Below are positions 17,337 to 27,985 of a DNA stretch of 64,000 bases, one piece after another (position 1 is the stretch's first letter; each line of letters begins with the position of its first letter). The notes under the pieces were generated by a model. That model did no database searches and was not told the origin of the DNA. It saw only the letters and a list, made by a program, of their open reading frames with translations. This DNA is from Thermaerobacter sp. FW80. GTDB taxonomy: Bacteria; Bacillota; Sulfobacillia; Thermaerobacterales; Thermaerobacteraceae. A program made the position numbers and the translations under genes. The stretch covers positions 248,001 through 312,000 of the forward strand of contig NZ_CP037895.1 in NCBI RefSeq assembly GCF_004634385.1, in the 5' to 3' direction.

Positions 17337-18752
17337 TTGCCGATGACCACCCCCGCGTCCGCTGCGCGCGCTGCACGGGACCCGTCCCGCATGGCCGCCG
17401 GGCGCCACGCCTCCATGGCGCCGCGCCTGCCGGTTCCCGCGTTCCTCCTCGCCGCCGTCGCCGAGGGGACGGCCGGCGTGGTGGTCTACGCCTACGGGCC
17501 GGTCTACATGCGACAGGGGTTGGGCGAGCCGCGACTGGCCGTGGTCACCCTGGTCATCGCGCTCGCCTCCCTGGCCACCTTCCTCCTGGCGGGCCGATGG
17601 GGGCGATGGGGGGACCGCACGGGACGACCCGGGCGCCTGGTCGCCATGGGGCTCGGGGGCGCCGCCTTGGCGCTGGCGACCGCTTCGGCTGCGCCGTCGT
17701 CGGCTGTCTTCGGGGCGCTGGTCGTCGCCGTCACGGCCTGCCTCGCCGGGGTGATCCCCCTCTCGGTGGCGTGGCTCACCCTCCACCAGCCGGATCGACC
17801 GGCGGAGGCGGCGGCGCGGCTCTACCGGGCCCGCTCCCTGGGATGGGCGGCGGGCAGCTTCGGCAGTGGCTGGCTGGCGGACGCCCTTGGCCTCGAGGGG
17901 GTGCGCCTGTCGTTCTACCTCTCCGCTGCCGTCGCCCTGGTGGCGGCCGTCGTCGTGGCGCGGGTGGCGGGTCCCGCGTCGGCGATGACCCGACGGGCCT
18001 CGGTGACCATCGGGCGGGCGGCGACCGATCCGACGGCGGCCCCGCAGAGCGAGATCGCACCGGCGGCAACGGGGAGCCCACGGCAGACCACCCGGGAGAC
18101 GGCGGCCGCACCGGCGACGACCCGGCGCACCGCCGCCGCCACGCCCGTCCCCCTCCCCGCCCCGGCCGGCCCGGGGGCCACCGCAGGCCTCCCCATCTGG
18201 CGCTTCCCGGAGGTGGTCGCCATCGCGGCCGCCGTGCTCCTCACCGCGTCGGGCAACGAGGCGTTCTTCGCCGTGTTCAGCGCCTACCTGACGGAGTTCC
18301 TCGGCGGCAGCAACGGCCAAGTGGGATGGGCGCTGGGCCTGGCCAGCACCTTGGGCATCCTCATCATGGCACCCGTGGGGCGCCTTGCCGACCGGTGGGG
18401 GCCGCGGCGGGTCTTCACCCTGGGCATCGCCGGCTACGTCGGGATGTACGCCCTGATCTGCGCCTTCCGGACGCCCGCTGCCACCGTGGCCGCGTTCGCC
18501 CTGCCCCTCTACCCCCTGACCGCCACCGGCGCCACCGGGGTGATCAGCCGCACCCTCCCCGCGGCTCGCCGGGGCGAGGCGATCGGGGTCTACGAGGGCA
18601 GCGCGGCGCTGGCCGCCTCCCTGGGCAGCGTGGCCGGCGGGCTGGTGGCGGACGCCGCCGGCCTGGCCCACGTCCCGCTGGTGTCCCTAGGCTTGGCGGT
18701 CGCCGGCGCCCTGGTCGCCTGGCGCTGGGTGGCCGGCCGGCGCGACGGCTGA
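17337..18752 (+). CDS. Major facilitator superfamily transporter
   Basis: 471 residues if the TTG at 17337 is used (GGAGGGGG about 8 nt upstream); ATG 17343 is the alternative. Twelve hydrophobic segments are visible in two halves, with the MFS loop motif between helices 2 and 3 (AGRWGRWGDRTGRPGRL) and its repeat in the second half (GRLADRWGPRRVF). A long polar Ala/Thr-rich loop (about 215-285) joins the halves. The substrate cannot be told from sequence; drug or metabolite export is typical. The 3' end overlaps the oppositely directed rRNA methyltransferase gene by 66 bp. Confidence 0.8.
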   Translation: MPMTTPASAARAARDPSRMAAGRHASMAPRLPVPAFLLAAVAEGTAGVVVYAYGPVYMRQGLGEPRLAVVTLVIALASLATFLLAGRWGRWGDRTGRPGRLVAMGLGGAALALATASAAPSSAVFGALVVAVTACLAGVIPLSVAWLTLHQPDRPAEAAARLYRARSLGWAAGSFGSGWLADALGLEGVRLSFYLSAAVALVAAVVVARVAGPASAMTRRASVTIGRAATDPTAAPQSEIAPAATGSPRQTTRETAAAPATTRRTAAATPVPLPAPAGPGATAGLPIWRFPEVVAIAAAVLLTASGNEAFFAVFSAYLTEFLGGSNGQVGWALGLASTLGILIMAPVGRLADRWGPRRVFTLGIAGYVGMYALICAFRTPAATVAAFALPLYPLTATGATGVISRTLPAARRGEAIGVYEGSAALAASLGSVAGGLVADAAGLAHVPLVSLGLAVAGALVAWRWVAGRRDG

Positions 18753-20279
18753 CGACGTCGACGACTCGCGGCGCAGGATGCTAGACAATTCCCCCGCGCG
18801 CTCATGCGGCAGGGCGGAGCGGAGCCGCGTCCCGTCCCAGAAGCCGCACCCCACGGCCTGACCGCGATAGCGCAGGACGACCCAGCCGCGCCGCAGGAGG
18901 CGTGCACCGGGTGGTGCCGCGATCTGCCGGCCCTGGAGCAGCCCTTCGAGGGAAGGCCGATCCAGGTCGACCACGTTGCGGCTGGCCCCGCTCGCCCAGT
19001 GCATGAGCCCGAAGCTGGTGGGTTTCCAGGTGGCGCCGTGGGCCCGCGCCAGCCGGATGCCCGCCGATCGGACGGCCGTCCAGCCCGGGACCCGGGGGAG
19101 CCGGGCCAACCAGATGCCCTGGCCTTGGCCGCCGTACGCGTGGAGGCCGTCGATCTCGGACCCCGTCAGCCCGAACTCCCGCCGCAGCCATTCGACCACC
19201 TGCTCCCGCAGGCCGGGGTCGGGTTCGGTCCACGCCGGGGCCGGTTCGTCCGCGCCCGCCGGCTCCGGGCCGCGTTCCTCCCACGGGACGGGGCCTCGCT
19301 TGCGGAGACGGGCGACGAACATCCCGCCCGAGTCCAGGTGATGGGGGTAGATCCGCCGGCATGCCTCCACGTCGGGCAGGAACCGCCGCCCCTCCCAGGC
19401 CGTGACCCCACCGGCGCCCGGCAGCCCGTGGGGCAGGGGCTCCACCACGACGCTGCCCTCGGCCTCCCGCAGGACCTGGTCCACCACCGCCTCGTTCTCC
19501 TCGGGTGCGAACGTACAGGTCGCGTAGACCACCACCCCGCCGGGTCGCGCCAGGGCGAGGCCGCGACGCAACAGGGCCGCCTGCACCGCGGGCAGGCGCC
19601 GCCGCTGGTGCCGGCTCGCCCCCTGGCGGGCGCGGCGACTGCGCCGGGCATTGCCCTCGGCGGAGCACGGGGCATCGACCAGGACCCGGTCGAAGGCGAG
19701 GCCGCCGGGGAACCGCCGCCCGTCGGCGCGGGTGATGACGGCCGAGGTCACACCGAGGCGCTGCAGGTTGTGGGACAGTGCCGCCAGTCGGTGGACGTCG
19801 GGATCGTTGGCCACCACCATCCCCCGGTCCCCCATGCGCTCGGCCATCTGGGTCGACTTGCCCCCCGGCGCCGCGCTCAGGTCCAGCACCGTCTCGCCGG
19901 GCTGCGGGTCGAGGGCGAGCACGGGCAGGGCCGCCGCCGCCTCCTGGAGGTAGAACCAGCCCAGCCAGTGCTCCAGGGTCAGCGCGGGGGAGAAGGGCTC
20001 CTCCGCCACGCGCCAGAGGTCGGGGTACCAGTCGTAGGGTTCCAGGCGGAAGCCGCGTTCTTCCAGACGGGCGCGCAGCGCGCCGGGATCCGCCTTGAGG
20101 CGGTTGACCCTGAGCGTGGCCGGCTGCGGCCGGGCGAGGCTGGCCTGGAAGGCGTCCCAGTCGTCGACGATGGTGCGGTAGCGCTCGAACAAGGTCCGGT
20201 CGCCCCTTTCGGGGGGTCGGGCAGCCCGCGGTGTCGCTGCGGTCAGCAGCGTCCGCGATGGTGCTCTGGTCCGCGGCAT
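18687..20279 (-). CDS. RsmF-like rRNA (cytosine-C5) methyltransferase, NOL1/NOP2/Sun family
   Basis: About 530 residues from ATG 20279; GTG 20327 in the same frame is possible and neither has a strong SD. SAM-binding motif I is VLDLSAAPGGKSTQMA. The two catalytic cysteines lie in VLVDAPCSAEGN (motif IV) and VVYATCTFAPEENEAV (motif VI). An N-terminal RNA-binding segment precedes this (ATLRVNRLK). The C-terminal third (about 370-500) matches the extra domain of RsmF/YebU-type enzymes (MHWASGASRNVVDL, VLRYRGQAVGCGFW), which separates it from RsmB. It should methylate 16S rRNA using S-adenosylmethionine. The last 66 bp overlap the MFS gene tail-to-tail. Confidence 0.85.
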   Translation of the reverse strand: MPRTRAPSRTLLTAATPRAARPPERGDRTLFERYRTIVDDWDAFQASLARPQPATLRVNRLKADPGALRARLEERGFRLEPYDWYPDLWRVAEEPFSPALTLEHWLGWFYLQEAAAALPVLALDPQPGETVLDLSAAPGGKSTQMAERMGDRGMVVANDPDVHRLAALSHNLQRLGVTSAVITRADGRRFPGGLAFDRVLVDAPCSAEGNARRSRRARQGASRHQRRRLPAVQAALLRRGLALARPGGVVVYATCTFAPEENEAVVDQVLREAEGSVVVEPLPHGLPGAGGVTAWEGRRFLPDVEACRRIYPHHLDSGGMFVARLRKRGPVPWEERGPEPAGADEPAPAWTEPDPGLREQVVEWLRREFGLTGSEIDGLHAYGGQGQGIWLARLPRVPGWTAVRSAGIRLARAHGATWKPTSFGLMHWASGASRNVVDLDRPSLEGLLQGRQIAAPPGARLLRRGWVVLRYRGQAVGCGFWDGTRLRSALPHERAGELSSILRRESSTSSAVAPAGHPAPGDQGAGDRQA

Positions 20280-20548
20280 CGCGCTGCCGCTTGGCGTCCG
20301 GCGTCGAGGCCACGGGGACGCCGGCACCGGGTGCCGTCTTCACCTTACACGATCCCCTGGAATGGATCGCACCTGAAACGGATCGGCCCGCGGATTCGAG
20401 CCTCGGGCTGGATCGGTTGGGCCGCCCCCGGGAGCAGGAACATCAGCCTGGAAGGACGAACCAGACCCCGCAGGACGTCGCGCCCAACCTGCGCGGAGCG
20501 ATCCCTGCGACCCCGCCGGTGACGGGCCGAGGAGGACGAAGCACCGTC

Positions 20549-21589
20549 ATGGTCACCCTCCCTGGAACGCCGGCCGTCGCCCGCGGCATCGAACTCGACG
20601 GCGTGGGCAAGAGCTTCGACGGCGGCACCACCTGGGCCGTGCGCGAGCTCACCTGGCGGGTCGAACCCGGCCGGATCACCGGCCTGCTGGGCCCCAACGG
20701 CGCCGGCAAGACCACCACCCTGCGGGTGATCGCCGGGATCCTGCCTCCCGACGCCGGGACCGTCCGCGTCGACGGCATCGACCTCGCCCAGCGGCCCCTG
20801 GATGCCAAGCGGCGCATCGGGCTGGTGCCCGACGGCGCCGCCCTGTACGACCGGATGAAGGGGGTCGAGTTCCTGCGCTTCCTCGCGGACGTGTACGGGG
20901 TCCCGGACAACGAGCGGACCCGGCGCATGGAGGAGCTGGGCCGCCGCCTGGGGATCGGGACCTGGGTCCGCGACCCCATCGCCAGCTATTCCACGGGCAT
21001 GCGGCAGCGGCTGCTCCTCGTGGGGTCCCTGCTGCACGACCCGGCGGTGTGGATCCTCGACGAGCCGATGACCGGTCTCGACCCGGACGCGCAGCGAGGG
21101 CTCAAGGACCTGATGGCCGAACGCCGCGCCCGCGGGGGGACCGTCTTGCTCACCACCCACCTGCTGGACGTGGCCGAGCGGCTCTGCGACCGGGTGGCCA
21201 TCCTGCACCGGGGGCGGCTCCTGGCCGAGGGCTCGCCGGCCGCGCTGCGCCGCCGGTTCCTGGGGGAACCGGGGGACGAACCGGCTCGCGACGACGGCGC
21301 CACTCGCCGGGACGCCACCGCCGGCCCCGGCGCCACCACCCCGGCCCGCGCCGGCGCCACGGAGGGGATGACCGCGGTGCCCCGGGAGACCGGGGAGCTG
21401 GAAACGGCCGATCTCGAGGCGGTGTTCCTCCTTCTAACCCGGGAGTCGGAGGTGAGCGCCGCCGACGGGACGGAGGAACCGGGATTCGGCCCCCGACCTG
21501 AGGACGCGCCCGAGTCCGGCCCCGGACTGGAGGACGGGAACCGGTCCGGGCGCGCCGGGGACCGGCCCCCCGGCAGGAGGCAACCCTGA
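20549..21589 (+). CDS. ABC transporter ATP-binding protein
   Basis: 346 residues from ATG 20549 with GGAGGACG about 10 nt upstream. Walker A is GPNGAGKTT (48-56), the signature motif is degenerate (YSTGMRQRL, about 147), Walker B is VWILDEP (167-173), and the switch His is in TTHLLDVAERL. It belongs to the DrrA/CcmA-like class that powers ABC-2 exporters. After about residue 240 a long low-complexity tail rich in Asp, Gly, Pro and Ala extends to the end, which is unusual. TGATG joins its stop to the permease start, so the two are translationally coupled and very likely form one exporter of unknown substrate. Confidence 0.9.
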   Translation: MVTLPGTPAVARGIELDGVGKSFDGGTTWAVRELTWRVEPGRITGLLGPNGAGKTTTLRVIAGILPPDAGTVRVDGIDLAQRPLDAKRRIGLVPDGAALYDRMKGVEFLRFLADVYGVPDNERTRRMEELGRRLGIGTWVRDPIASYSTGMRQRLLLVGSLLHDPAVWILDEPMTGLDPDAQRGLKDLMAERRARGGTVLLTTHLLDVAERLCDRVAILHRGRLLAEGSPAALRRRFLGEPGDEPARDDGATRRDATAGPGATTPARAGATEGMTAVPRETGELETADLEAVFLLLTRESEVSAADGTEEPGFGPRPEDAPESGPGLEDGNRSGRAGDRPPGRRQP

Positions 21590-23337
21590 TGGGAACGGCC
21601 GGCTGGTGGCGGCAGGCGGTGTGGGCGCCCGGGTCGGGGCGGACGCTCCGGGCGCTGGTTCGGGTCCAGCTGCGGCAGCTCTTTACCCCACCTCCCAACC
21701 TGTCCGATCGTTGGCTGCTCAACGCGGCGCTGGGCATCCTCGGCCTGATGACGACCAGCTGGTTGGTGGGCGACTACCTGTACGACCGCCTCGCGGCCAC
21801 GGGCCACGCCCGCCTCTGGCTGCCGCTGGGGCTCGCCCTCCTTTCGATGGCGGCGCTGGCTGCAGGCCTGTCGGGGCTGGGAAGCCTGTTCTTCCAGCTT
21901 CGCGATCTCCCCCTGGTGGCCGCTCTCCCGGTGGCACCGGGCGTGTTAGGGGCGTCCAAGCTGCTGGTCGCCCTGATCGGGCAGTGGCTGCTCACGGTAT
22001 CCCTGGCGTTCGCCCTGGTCCCCGGTGCGCTGGGACAGGGGTTCGGCGCCGATTTCTGGGCGCGCACCGTCCCGGTCCTGCTGCTCGTGCCCCTCCCGCC
22101 GCTGTCCGTGGCCGCTCTGGTCCTGCTGGCCATCGCCCGGCTGGTGCCCGCCCACCGGCAGCGGGACGCGCTGGCCGTGGTCTCGGGACTGGCCGGGCTG
22201 GTGATCATCGTGCCCGTCCTGCAAGTTGGGCTGCTCTCGCCCGATCCATACCGGGCCCGAGGCCCCTTCGGGTTCGATCCGGCAGCCCAGGCGAAATGGG
22301 ATGCCTTCGCCGCCCGCTGGGAGGCGGTGGTCGCCCACGGGCTGCCGCACGTGGAGTGGGCGGCCCAGGCCCTCACGTCGGGCAGCGCGGCGACCGCGGC
22401 CTCTGGTTTCGCTGGTCTCGTGGCCACCGCCCTGGCCACGGGGCTGGTGGCCGTCCTTATGGCGGCGGTCGCCCTGCCCCGTGCCCTCGCCGCCTCCCTG
22501 ACCGCACCCCGGGCCGGGGGCGCCCCAGGGCAAAGGCCGGGGCGGATCGGCAGCCGGTTCGTCCCCGAGATCGGCCGGCGGCGCAGCGCCTTCCGCGCCC
22601 TGGTGGCCCGGGAGCTAGCAACGTGGCGGAGGCCCCAGGAGATGCTGGCCCTCGTCGTGAACGCCCTCCTGTTCCCCTTGGTCATCAGCCGGGGGAGCCT
22701 GGCCGGTGACGGACCGTCGCTAAGGCAGCTGGCGGGAACGGCGGGAGCGTTGGGACCGTCGGGCGAGCTCACCCCCGCCGTCGCATGGCAGGTGCTGGCG
22801 GCCGTGGCCATGGCCACCGTCGTGCCCCAAGCCTTGGTGGTGGCGCGCGCCACCGTCAGCGCCGAGGGCCGCCGGCTCTGGCTGTCCCTCGCCATCCCCG
22901 TGGCTCCTACGGCCCAGGTGGCCGCCAAGCTGGTCGTGCAGACGGCGATGGGACTCGTCGTCGCCCTGCCCGTGGCGGTGGTGTGGGGTCTGCGTTCCGG
23001 GATGCATCCGCTGGCGTGGGCCTGCGTGCTCGTCATGGTGCCGGGCACCCTCGCCATGATGAACGCGGCCTCGCTCCTGATGGACGCCGCCCGACCCGAG
23101 CTGGATTCCCCGCTCGAGGACGTCGTGCCACGCCGGTTCGGTTGGACGATCTTCCTGCTCTGGAGCGGGTGGATGCTCGCCCTGGCCCTGGCGACCCTGG
23201 TGCTGCAATCCACCGGAAGCGGCCCGTTGGTCCTGGCGGGGCTGGCCGCGTGCGTGCTCATCGGCGTCGGGGTTGCGCTCCGGATGCTGCATCGTTACAC
23301 GCCGGTGGCCTACCGGCGCATCGTCCCCCCGGCGTAG
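21589..23337 (+). CDS. ABC-2 type exporter permease
   Basis: 582 residues, start ATG 21589 overlapping the ATPase stop by one base. About 12 hydrophobic segments are visible, with a cytoplasmic region near the middle (FVPEIGRRRSAFRALVAREL) and the PELDSPLEDVVPRR loop near the C-terminus. It belongs to the large 500-600-residue ABC exporter permeases and partners the ATPase just upstream. The remnant at 9836-10261 corresponds to its last quarter. Substrate unknown. Confidence 0.8.
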   Translation: MGTAGWWRQAVWAPGSGRTLRALVRVQLRQLFTPPPNLSDRWLLNAALGILGLMTTSWLVGDYLYDRLAATGHARLWLPLGLALLSMAALAAGLSGLGSLFFQLRDLPLVAALPVAPGVLGASKLLVALIGQWLLTVSLAFALVPGALGQGFGADFWARTVPVLLLVPLPPLSVAALVLLAIARLVPAHRQRDALAVVSGLAGLVIIVPVLQVGLLSPDPYRARGPFGFDPAAQAKWDAFAARWEAVVAHGLPHVEWAAQALTSGSAATAASGFAGLVATALATGLVAVLMAAVALPRALAASLTAPRAGGAPGQRPGRIGSRFVPEIGRRRSAFRALVARELATWRRPQEMLALVVNALLFPLVISRGSLAGDGPSLRQLAGTAGALGPSGELTPAVAWQVLAAVAMATVVPQALVVARATVSAEGRRLWLSLAIPVAPTAQVAAKLVVQTAMGLVVALPVAVVWGLRSGMHPLAWACVLVMVPGTLAMMNAASLLMDAARPELDSPLEDVVPRRFGWTIFLLWSGWMLALALATLVLQSTGSGPLVLAGLAACVLIGVGVALRMLHRYTPVAYRRIVPPA

Positions 23338-23891
23338 CGGGCATCGTCCGCCGGGAAGGGCGACGGGTCACCGCCGGGTGGTCGTTGCCGCCGACCGCCA
23401 AATGTGCTGAAATGGAACCTGCAAGCCGGCCGCGGCGACGCAGGCGATCTTGCTGCCTGGCCCCGGTCCATCACCGGCCGGTCGTGGGAGGCGATGGGTG
23501 ACGGGCCGCCGGGCAGGGGGCCATCGTGCCCCGAGGAAGCGCAAGCGGACGGCCGCGGGGACCGGCATGCGGCCTGGGGATCGGCATAAGGCCTTCGGCA
23601 GGCGGCGTACCTCAGCCGTAGGGGACCGGGCAGCTCACGGGCAGGAGGCCGACGCGGGGCGTCGCCCAGCCCAAGGGATGAGTGCTCGGCGAGGGAGCGG
23701 TGGCGCCTGGGAGTCGGCTCCATCGTCGCCCCTCGGACGCTGGGCCGGCAGCGCGACAGCAGCCCGCCCCGTGCCTCCACGGCCCGGTCCCACTGAGCAC
23801 GCCAGGCCGCAACGGCCGCCGAGGCCGACGCCGCGGGCGCAAGCCCGCAGGGGCCACCACGGCCCCGCCGCACGGGGGGTCCAGTCCCGCC
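23338..23891. other. About 550 bp leader region before pckA without a recognised gene
   Basis: Very G+C-rich, with open frames only as shadows. The first A+T-rich spot (CAAATGTGCTGAAATGG near 23398) might mark a promoter region, but no convincing -35/-10 pair or riboswitch fold could be recognised. The length would permit a structured leader of pckA. Confidence 0.35.
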
Positions 23892-25487
<1,596 letters not shown>

Positions 25488-25516
25488 TCCCGCGCCTCCC
25501 AGAGTCACTGATGGCC

Positions 25517-25552
25517 CACGGGGCCCGGCCGGTCGACCGGCCGGGCTCCGTG
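25517..25552. terminator. Long palindromic hairpin between pckA and the toxin gene
   Basis: The centre GGCCGGTCGACCGGCC is perfectly palindromic and the pairing extends outwards to CACGG (25517) and CCGTG (25552). It lies about 30 bp after the pckA stop and is followed by CTTTCTTC on the plus strand. It probably ends transcription of pckA and of the convergent toxin operon. Confidence 0.6.
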
Positions 25553-25646
25553 CCAGTGTGCCTTTCTTCACCTACCACGCCTAAGGAACCGCCAGTGAGG
25601 CGACCATTCAGCGCCCGTCGACGTGCTGCAGCGTGACGTGAGCCGT

Positions 25647-26030
25647 TCAATGTGATTGTCGTCGCGGGTTGCTCGAACTCTCAATGCGTTTTAGAATCCA
25701 CGCATCAATGGCTTCGCGACGCTGGGCCGCCGTTCGGTACACCACCAGTCCATCGCGCTCTGCGACTGCCGCAATGACCGCAATCTGCACGACGCCGGTC
25801 TCGGCAACCTTCCACACGATACGAATCCTCTTACGGTCCACGTACACACTCCGAAAACCTGCCAGATTGAGGCCAGCAAGATGCCCCAGCGGCTTCCCCA
25901 CCTGATCCGGTGCCCGCGCGATCTTCACAACGGCCCGGAGGACGAGGACTCGCTGCGACCGGTCTAAGCGGCCCAAGTCGGCCCTGGCGTCGGGGAAAAA
26001 CCACACGTTTGGTGGTAAGACTTCACTCAT
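25647..26030 (-). CDS. RelE/ParE-family toxin of a type II toxin-antitoxin pair
   Basis: 127 residues from ATG 26030, which overlaps the end of the upstream antitoxin gene by 8 bp. The core (FFPDARADLGRLDRSQRVLVLRAVVKIA, GLNLAGFRSVYVDRKRIRIVWKV, VAERDGLVVYRTAAQR) has the RelE/ParE fold pattern of beta strands with basic residues, and resembles mRNA interferases more than gyrase poisons. An active-site Arg/His set cannot be assigned with certainty. The usual antitoxin-first order and coupling support the call. A C-terminal extension rich in Ser, Asn and Arg follows. Expected role: growth arrest when free of its antitoxin. Confidence 0.7.
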   Translation of the reverse strand: MSEVLPPNVWFFPDARADLGRLDRSQRVLVLRAVVKIARAPDQVGKPLGHLAGLNLAGFRSVYVDRKRIRIVWKVAETGVVQIAVIAAVAERDGLVVYRTAAQRREAIDAWILKRIESSSNPRRQSH

Positions 26031-26385
26031 CGTCCATGTCCACGTCCCCGACCAGCTCGTCCGGGGTGATCCCAAACTCCTTCATCACGTCCGCCAACGG
26101 GATCATCTGCTCCCCGGAGACTGCCGCGTGGAGCACCCGTGCCAGAACTTCCAGCTCCAGCTCGAGTTCGGCGGCCTTTTCGGCCTTCTGCCACAACACC
26201 TCGAACTGGTCATAGGGCAGGATCGTGGTCCGGGGATCGGATCCGGAAAATACGAGGACATAGGGAAACTCGCGAAGCTTGGGTTCCACGCGAGAACGCC
26301 AGTGGCGCGCCACATCGGTGGCCGAAACGATCTGGTCCCGTGTAAACGGCGGCTTGGAAGCCATGGCGGCCGTACCCCCTGCCAT
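26023..26385 (-). CDS. Phd/YefM-like antitoxin
   Basis: 120 residues from ATG 26385, preceded by the near-perfect SD AAAGGAGG; an internal ATG at 26364 is less favoured. The N-terminal part VSATDVARHW followed by VLVFSGSDPRTTILPYDQFEVLW follows the Phd/YefM pattern (DNA-binding dimerisation domain), and the Glu/Leu-rich helix and acidic tail (DELVGDVDMDDE) would neutralise a basic toxin. It is the first gene of the pair and overlaps the toxin gene by 8 bp. Likely autorepressor of the operon through the repeats just upstream. Confidence 0.65.
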   Translation of the reverse strand: MAGGTAAMASKPPFTRDQIVSATDVARHWRSRVEPKLREFPYVLVFSGSDPRTTILPYDQFEVLWQKAEKAAELELELEVLARVLHAAVSGEQMIPLADVMKEFGITPDELVGDVDMDDE

Positions 26386-26404
26386 GTTCGACCTCCTTTC
26401 ATCG

Positions 26405-26430
26405 TATGCGCTTTTTCAACATTTTATGCG
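26405..26430. promoter_or_regulatory. A+T-rich control region of the toxin-antitoxin pair with direct repeats
   Basis: TATGCG occurs at 26405-26410 and 26425-26430, 20 bp (two helical turns) apart, in a distinctly A+T-rich stretch immediately upstream of the antitoxin SD. On the minus strand ATAAAAT lies between them as a possible -10. This is a candidate autoregulatory operator. Confidence 0.4.
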
Positions 26431-26595
26431 TATTTATTTTCGCGCTTTGACTCGACTCGCGCAATGCCTCCGCTTGCCGACGGGCCAGCCGCGGCCTCGC
26501 GACGGCCACTGCACGGCCCAAGGCTCGGCCGGCTTACGGCGGTCGGGAGCAAGATGATGGACCTGGCGGCCAGGCCTGCGGCCAAGGAGGCGTCA

Positions 26596-27231
26596 CTACG
26601 GTCCGGGCTGTCGGAGCCGCCTGCGCTCCCCCGTCGACGATCTCCACCCCGGCAGGAACCATCCGCGCTTCCCCAGCACGGTCATGGTGACGTTGACCAG
26701 GAAGTGCGCCCACACCGCGGTCCAGATGCTGCCAGTGAACCAATATCCCCAACCCAGGAGGAGCCCGATCCCCCACGCCCCCGCCAGCAGCACGGGCCGC
26801 GTCACATACCGCACGTGGGCCACGGCGAAGACGGCCGCTGCCACCGCTAGGCCTACGGCCACGGAGGGGATCCAGCGAAGGAGCAGGGATTGGATCGCTG
26901 CCCGGAAGAAGAGCTCCTCGCCGAGGGCCGTCAAGGCCATCAGCAGGACGATGTGGGCGTAGCTGAGCCGGGTGAAGAAGGCGTTGGTTCCGTCGTCGGC
27001 CCACAACCCTTCGGGGAGGAACACGGCGATGCCGATTTGCATCGCCACGGCGAGGAGGCCCAGGATCGTTCCCAGGCCCAACACCTGCCGCGCATCCCCC
27101 AGCGCGAGCAGCCGGGACCACGAGGGCGTCTTGGCATCGCCGAGCAGGAGGATGAGGAAACCAAACACCCCGACGTACACGGCGCTCAGGTAGAGCATCC
27201 ACAGGGAGGGCGTCCCGTTCCGCTGTTCCAC
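26596..27231 (-). CDS. CPBP-family intramembrane glutamic protease (CAAX protease/Abi)
   Basis: About 211 residues from GTG 27231, chosen because AAGGAG lies 9 nt before it; ATG 27270 in the same frame has no SD. Six or more membrane helices are visible. The three family motifs are present: GEELFFRAAIQSLLL (catalytic Glu-Glu and Arg), FAVAHVRYV (His), and WAHFLVNVTMT (His and Asn). Bacterial CPBP proteins act in peptide processing, bacteriocin self-immunity or protein sorting; the substrate here is unknown. It stands alone, downstream of the dehydrogenase pseudogene. Confidence 0.8.
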   Translation of the reverse strand: MEQRNGTPSLWMLYLSAVYVGVFGFLILLLGDAKTPSWSRLLALGDARQVLGLGTILGLLAVAMQIGIAVFLPEGLWADDGTNAFFTRLSYAHIVLLMALTALGEELFFRAAIQSLLLRWIPSVAVGLAVAAAVFAVAHVRYVTRPVLLAGAWGIGLLLGWGYWFTGSIWTAVWAHFLVNVTMTVLGKRGWFLPGWRSSTGERRRLRQPGP

Positions 27232-27337
27232 GCTGTGGGGCTCCTTCTCGTCGTCTCGTGTGACACCCATCACCGGAAACCGTGGCACCCGTCACCCGCG
27301 GTAGGGGCGTCCCAAGCGCCCACGGGCACGGAGACCG

Positions 27338-27851
27338 TCAAGCGGCCCCCAGCCCGCTCCCCGGATTCGGCTCCAGAGCCGCCCACCGCTCGATCGCGCG
27401 CAGGATGGCGCTGAAGTCGAGATGCCCCAGCCCCCCGGCCGTGGCGGCGGCGTAGGTCTGGGCCACCTGGGCGGTGGCAGGCATGGGCACCCGCGCCTCG
27501 TGAGCGGCCGCCAAGGCCAGGCCGAGGTCCTTGTGCATCAAGGCCAGCTGGAACTCTCATGTCGACCCAGACGAACCGGCGCCCAGCCCCCGCGGCGGTC
27601 AAAAGGCCCTGCTCGCCCCGCGCCACCGCGGCCACCGCTGCCGGATCGGCGACCATGGTCACCACCACGTCAGACCCGGCCGCCACCTCGACCGGTGAGG
27701 CCTTCACCACGGCCCCGGCCCGGCCGAGTTCCTCTGCCCGGGTTGGCGTCCGGTTCCACACGGCCACCTCGAAACCCGCCTTGATCAGGTTGCGCGCCAT
27801 GCGACTCCCCATGGCGCCAAGGCCGATCCATCCCACGCGCCGCAAAGGCAT
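27338..27851 (-). pseudogene. 3-hydroxyisobutyrate dehydrogenase-family gene with large internal deletion
   Basis: From ATG 27851 the N-terminal Rossmann half is intact (VGWIGLGAMGSRMARNLIKAGF with the NAD(P) fingerprint, AVWNRTPTRAEEL). After RRFVWVDM, near 27557, the frame breaks. In the +1 frame FQLALMHKDLGLALAAAHE follows, which is the C-terminal helical domain with its conserved Lys-Asp, and it runs to the stop at 27338. About 115-120 codons between the two, including the substrate-binding loop, are missing compared with the usual 290 residues. Seen: the two in-order pieces in different frames. Inferred: one deletion event, no active enzyme. Confidence 0.75.
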
Positions 27852-27985
27852 GAGTCCGCCCTCCTTCGCCGACGTCTCGCTGATGCGAAGACCGGGCGTC
27901 CTGCCCGCGGGAATTCGGTTGCATCGGGCTTGGCCGCCGGTTCCACCCTACCCGACGGCGCGCCGCCCTTACGGCCCGGCCGGGC

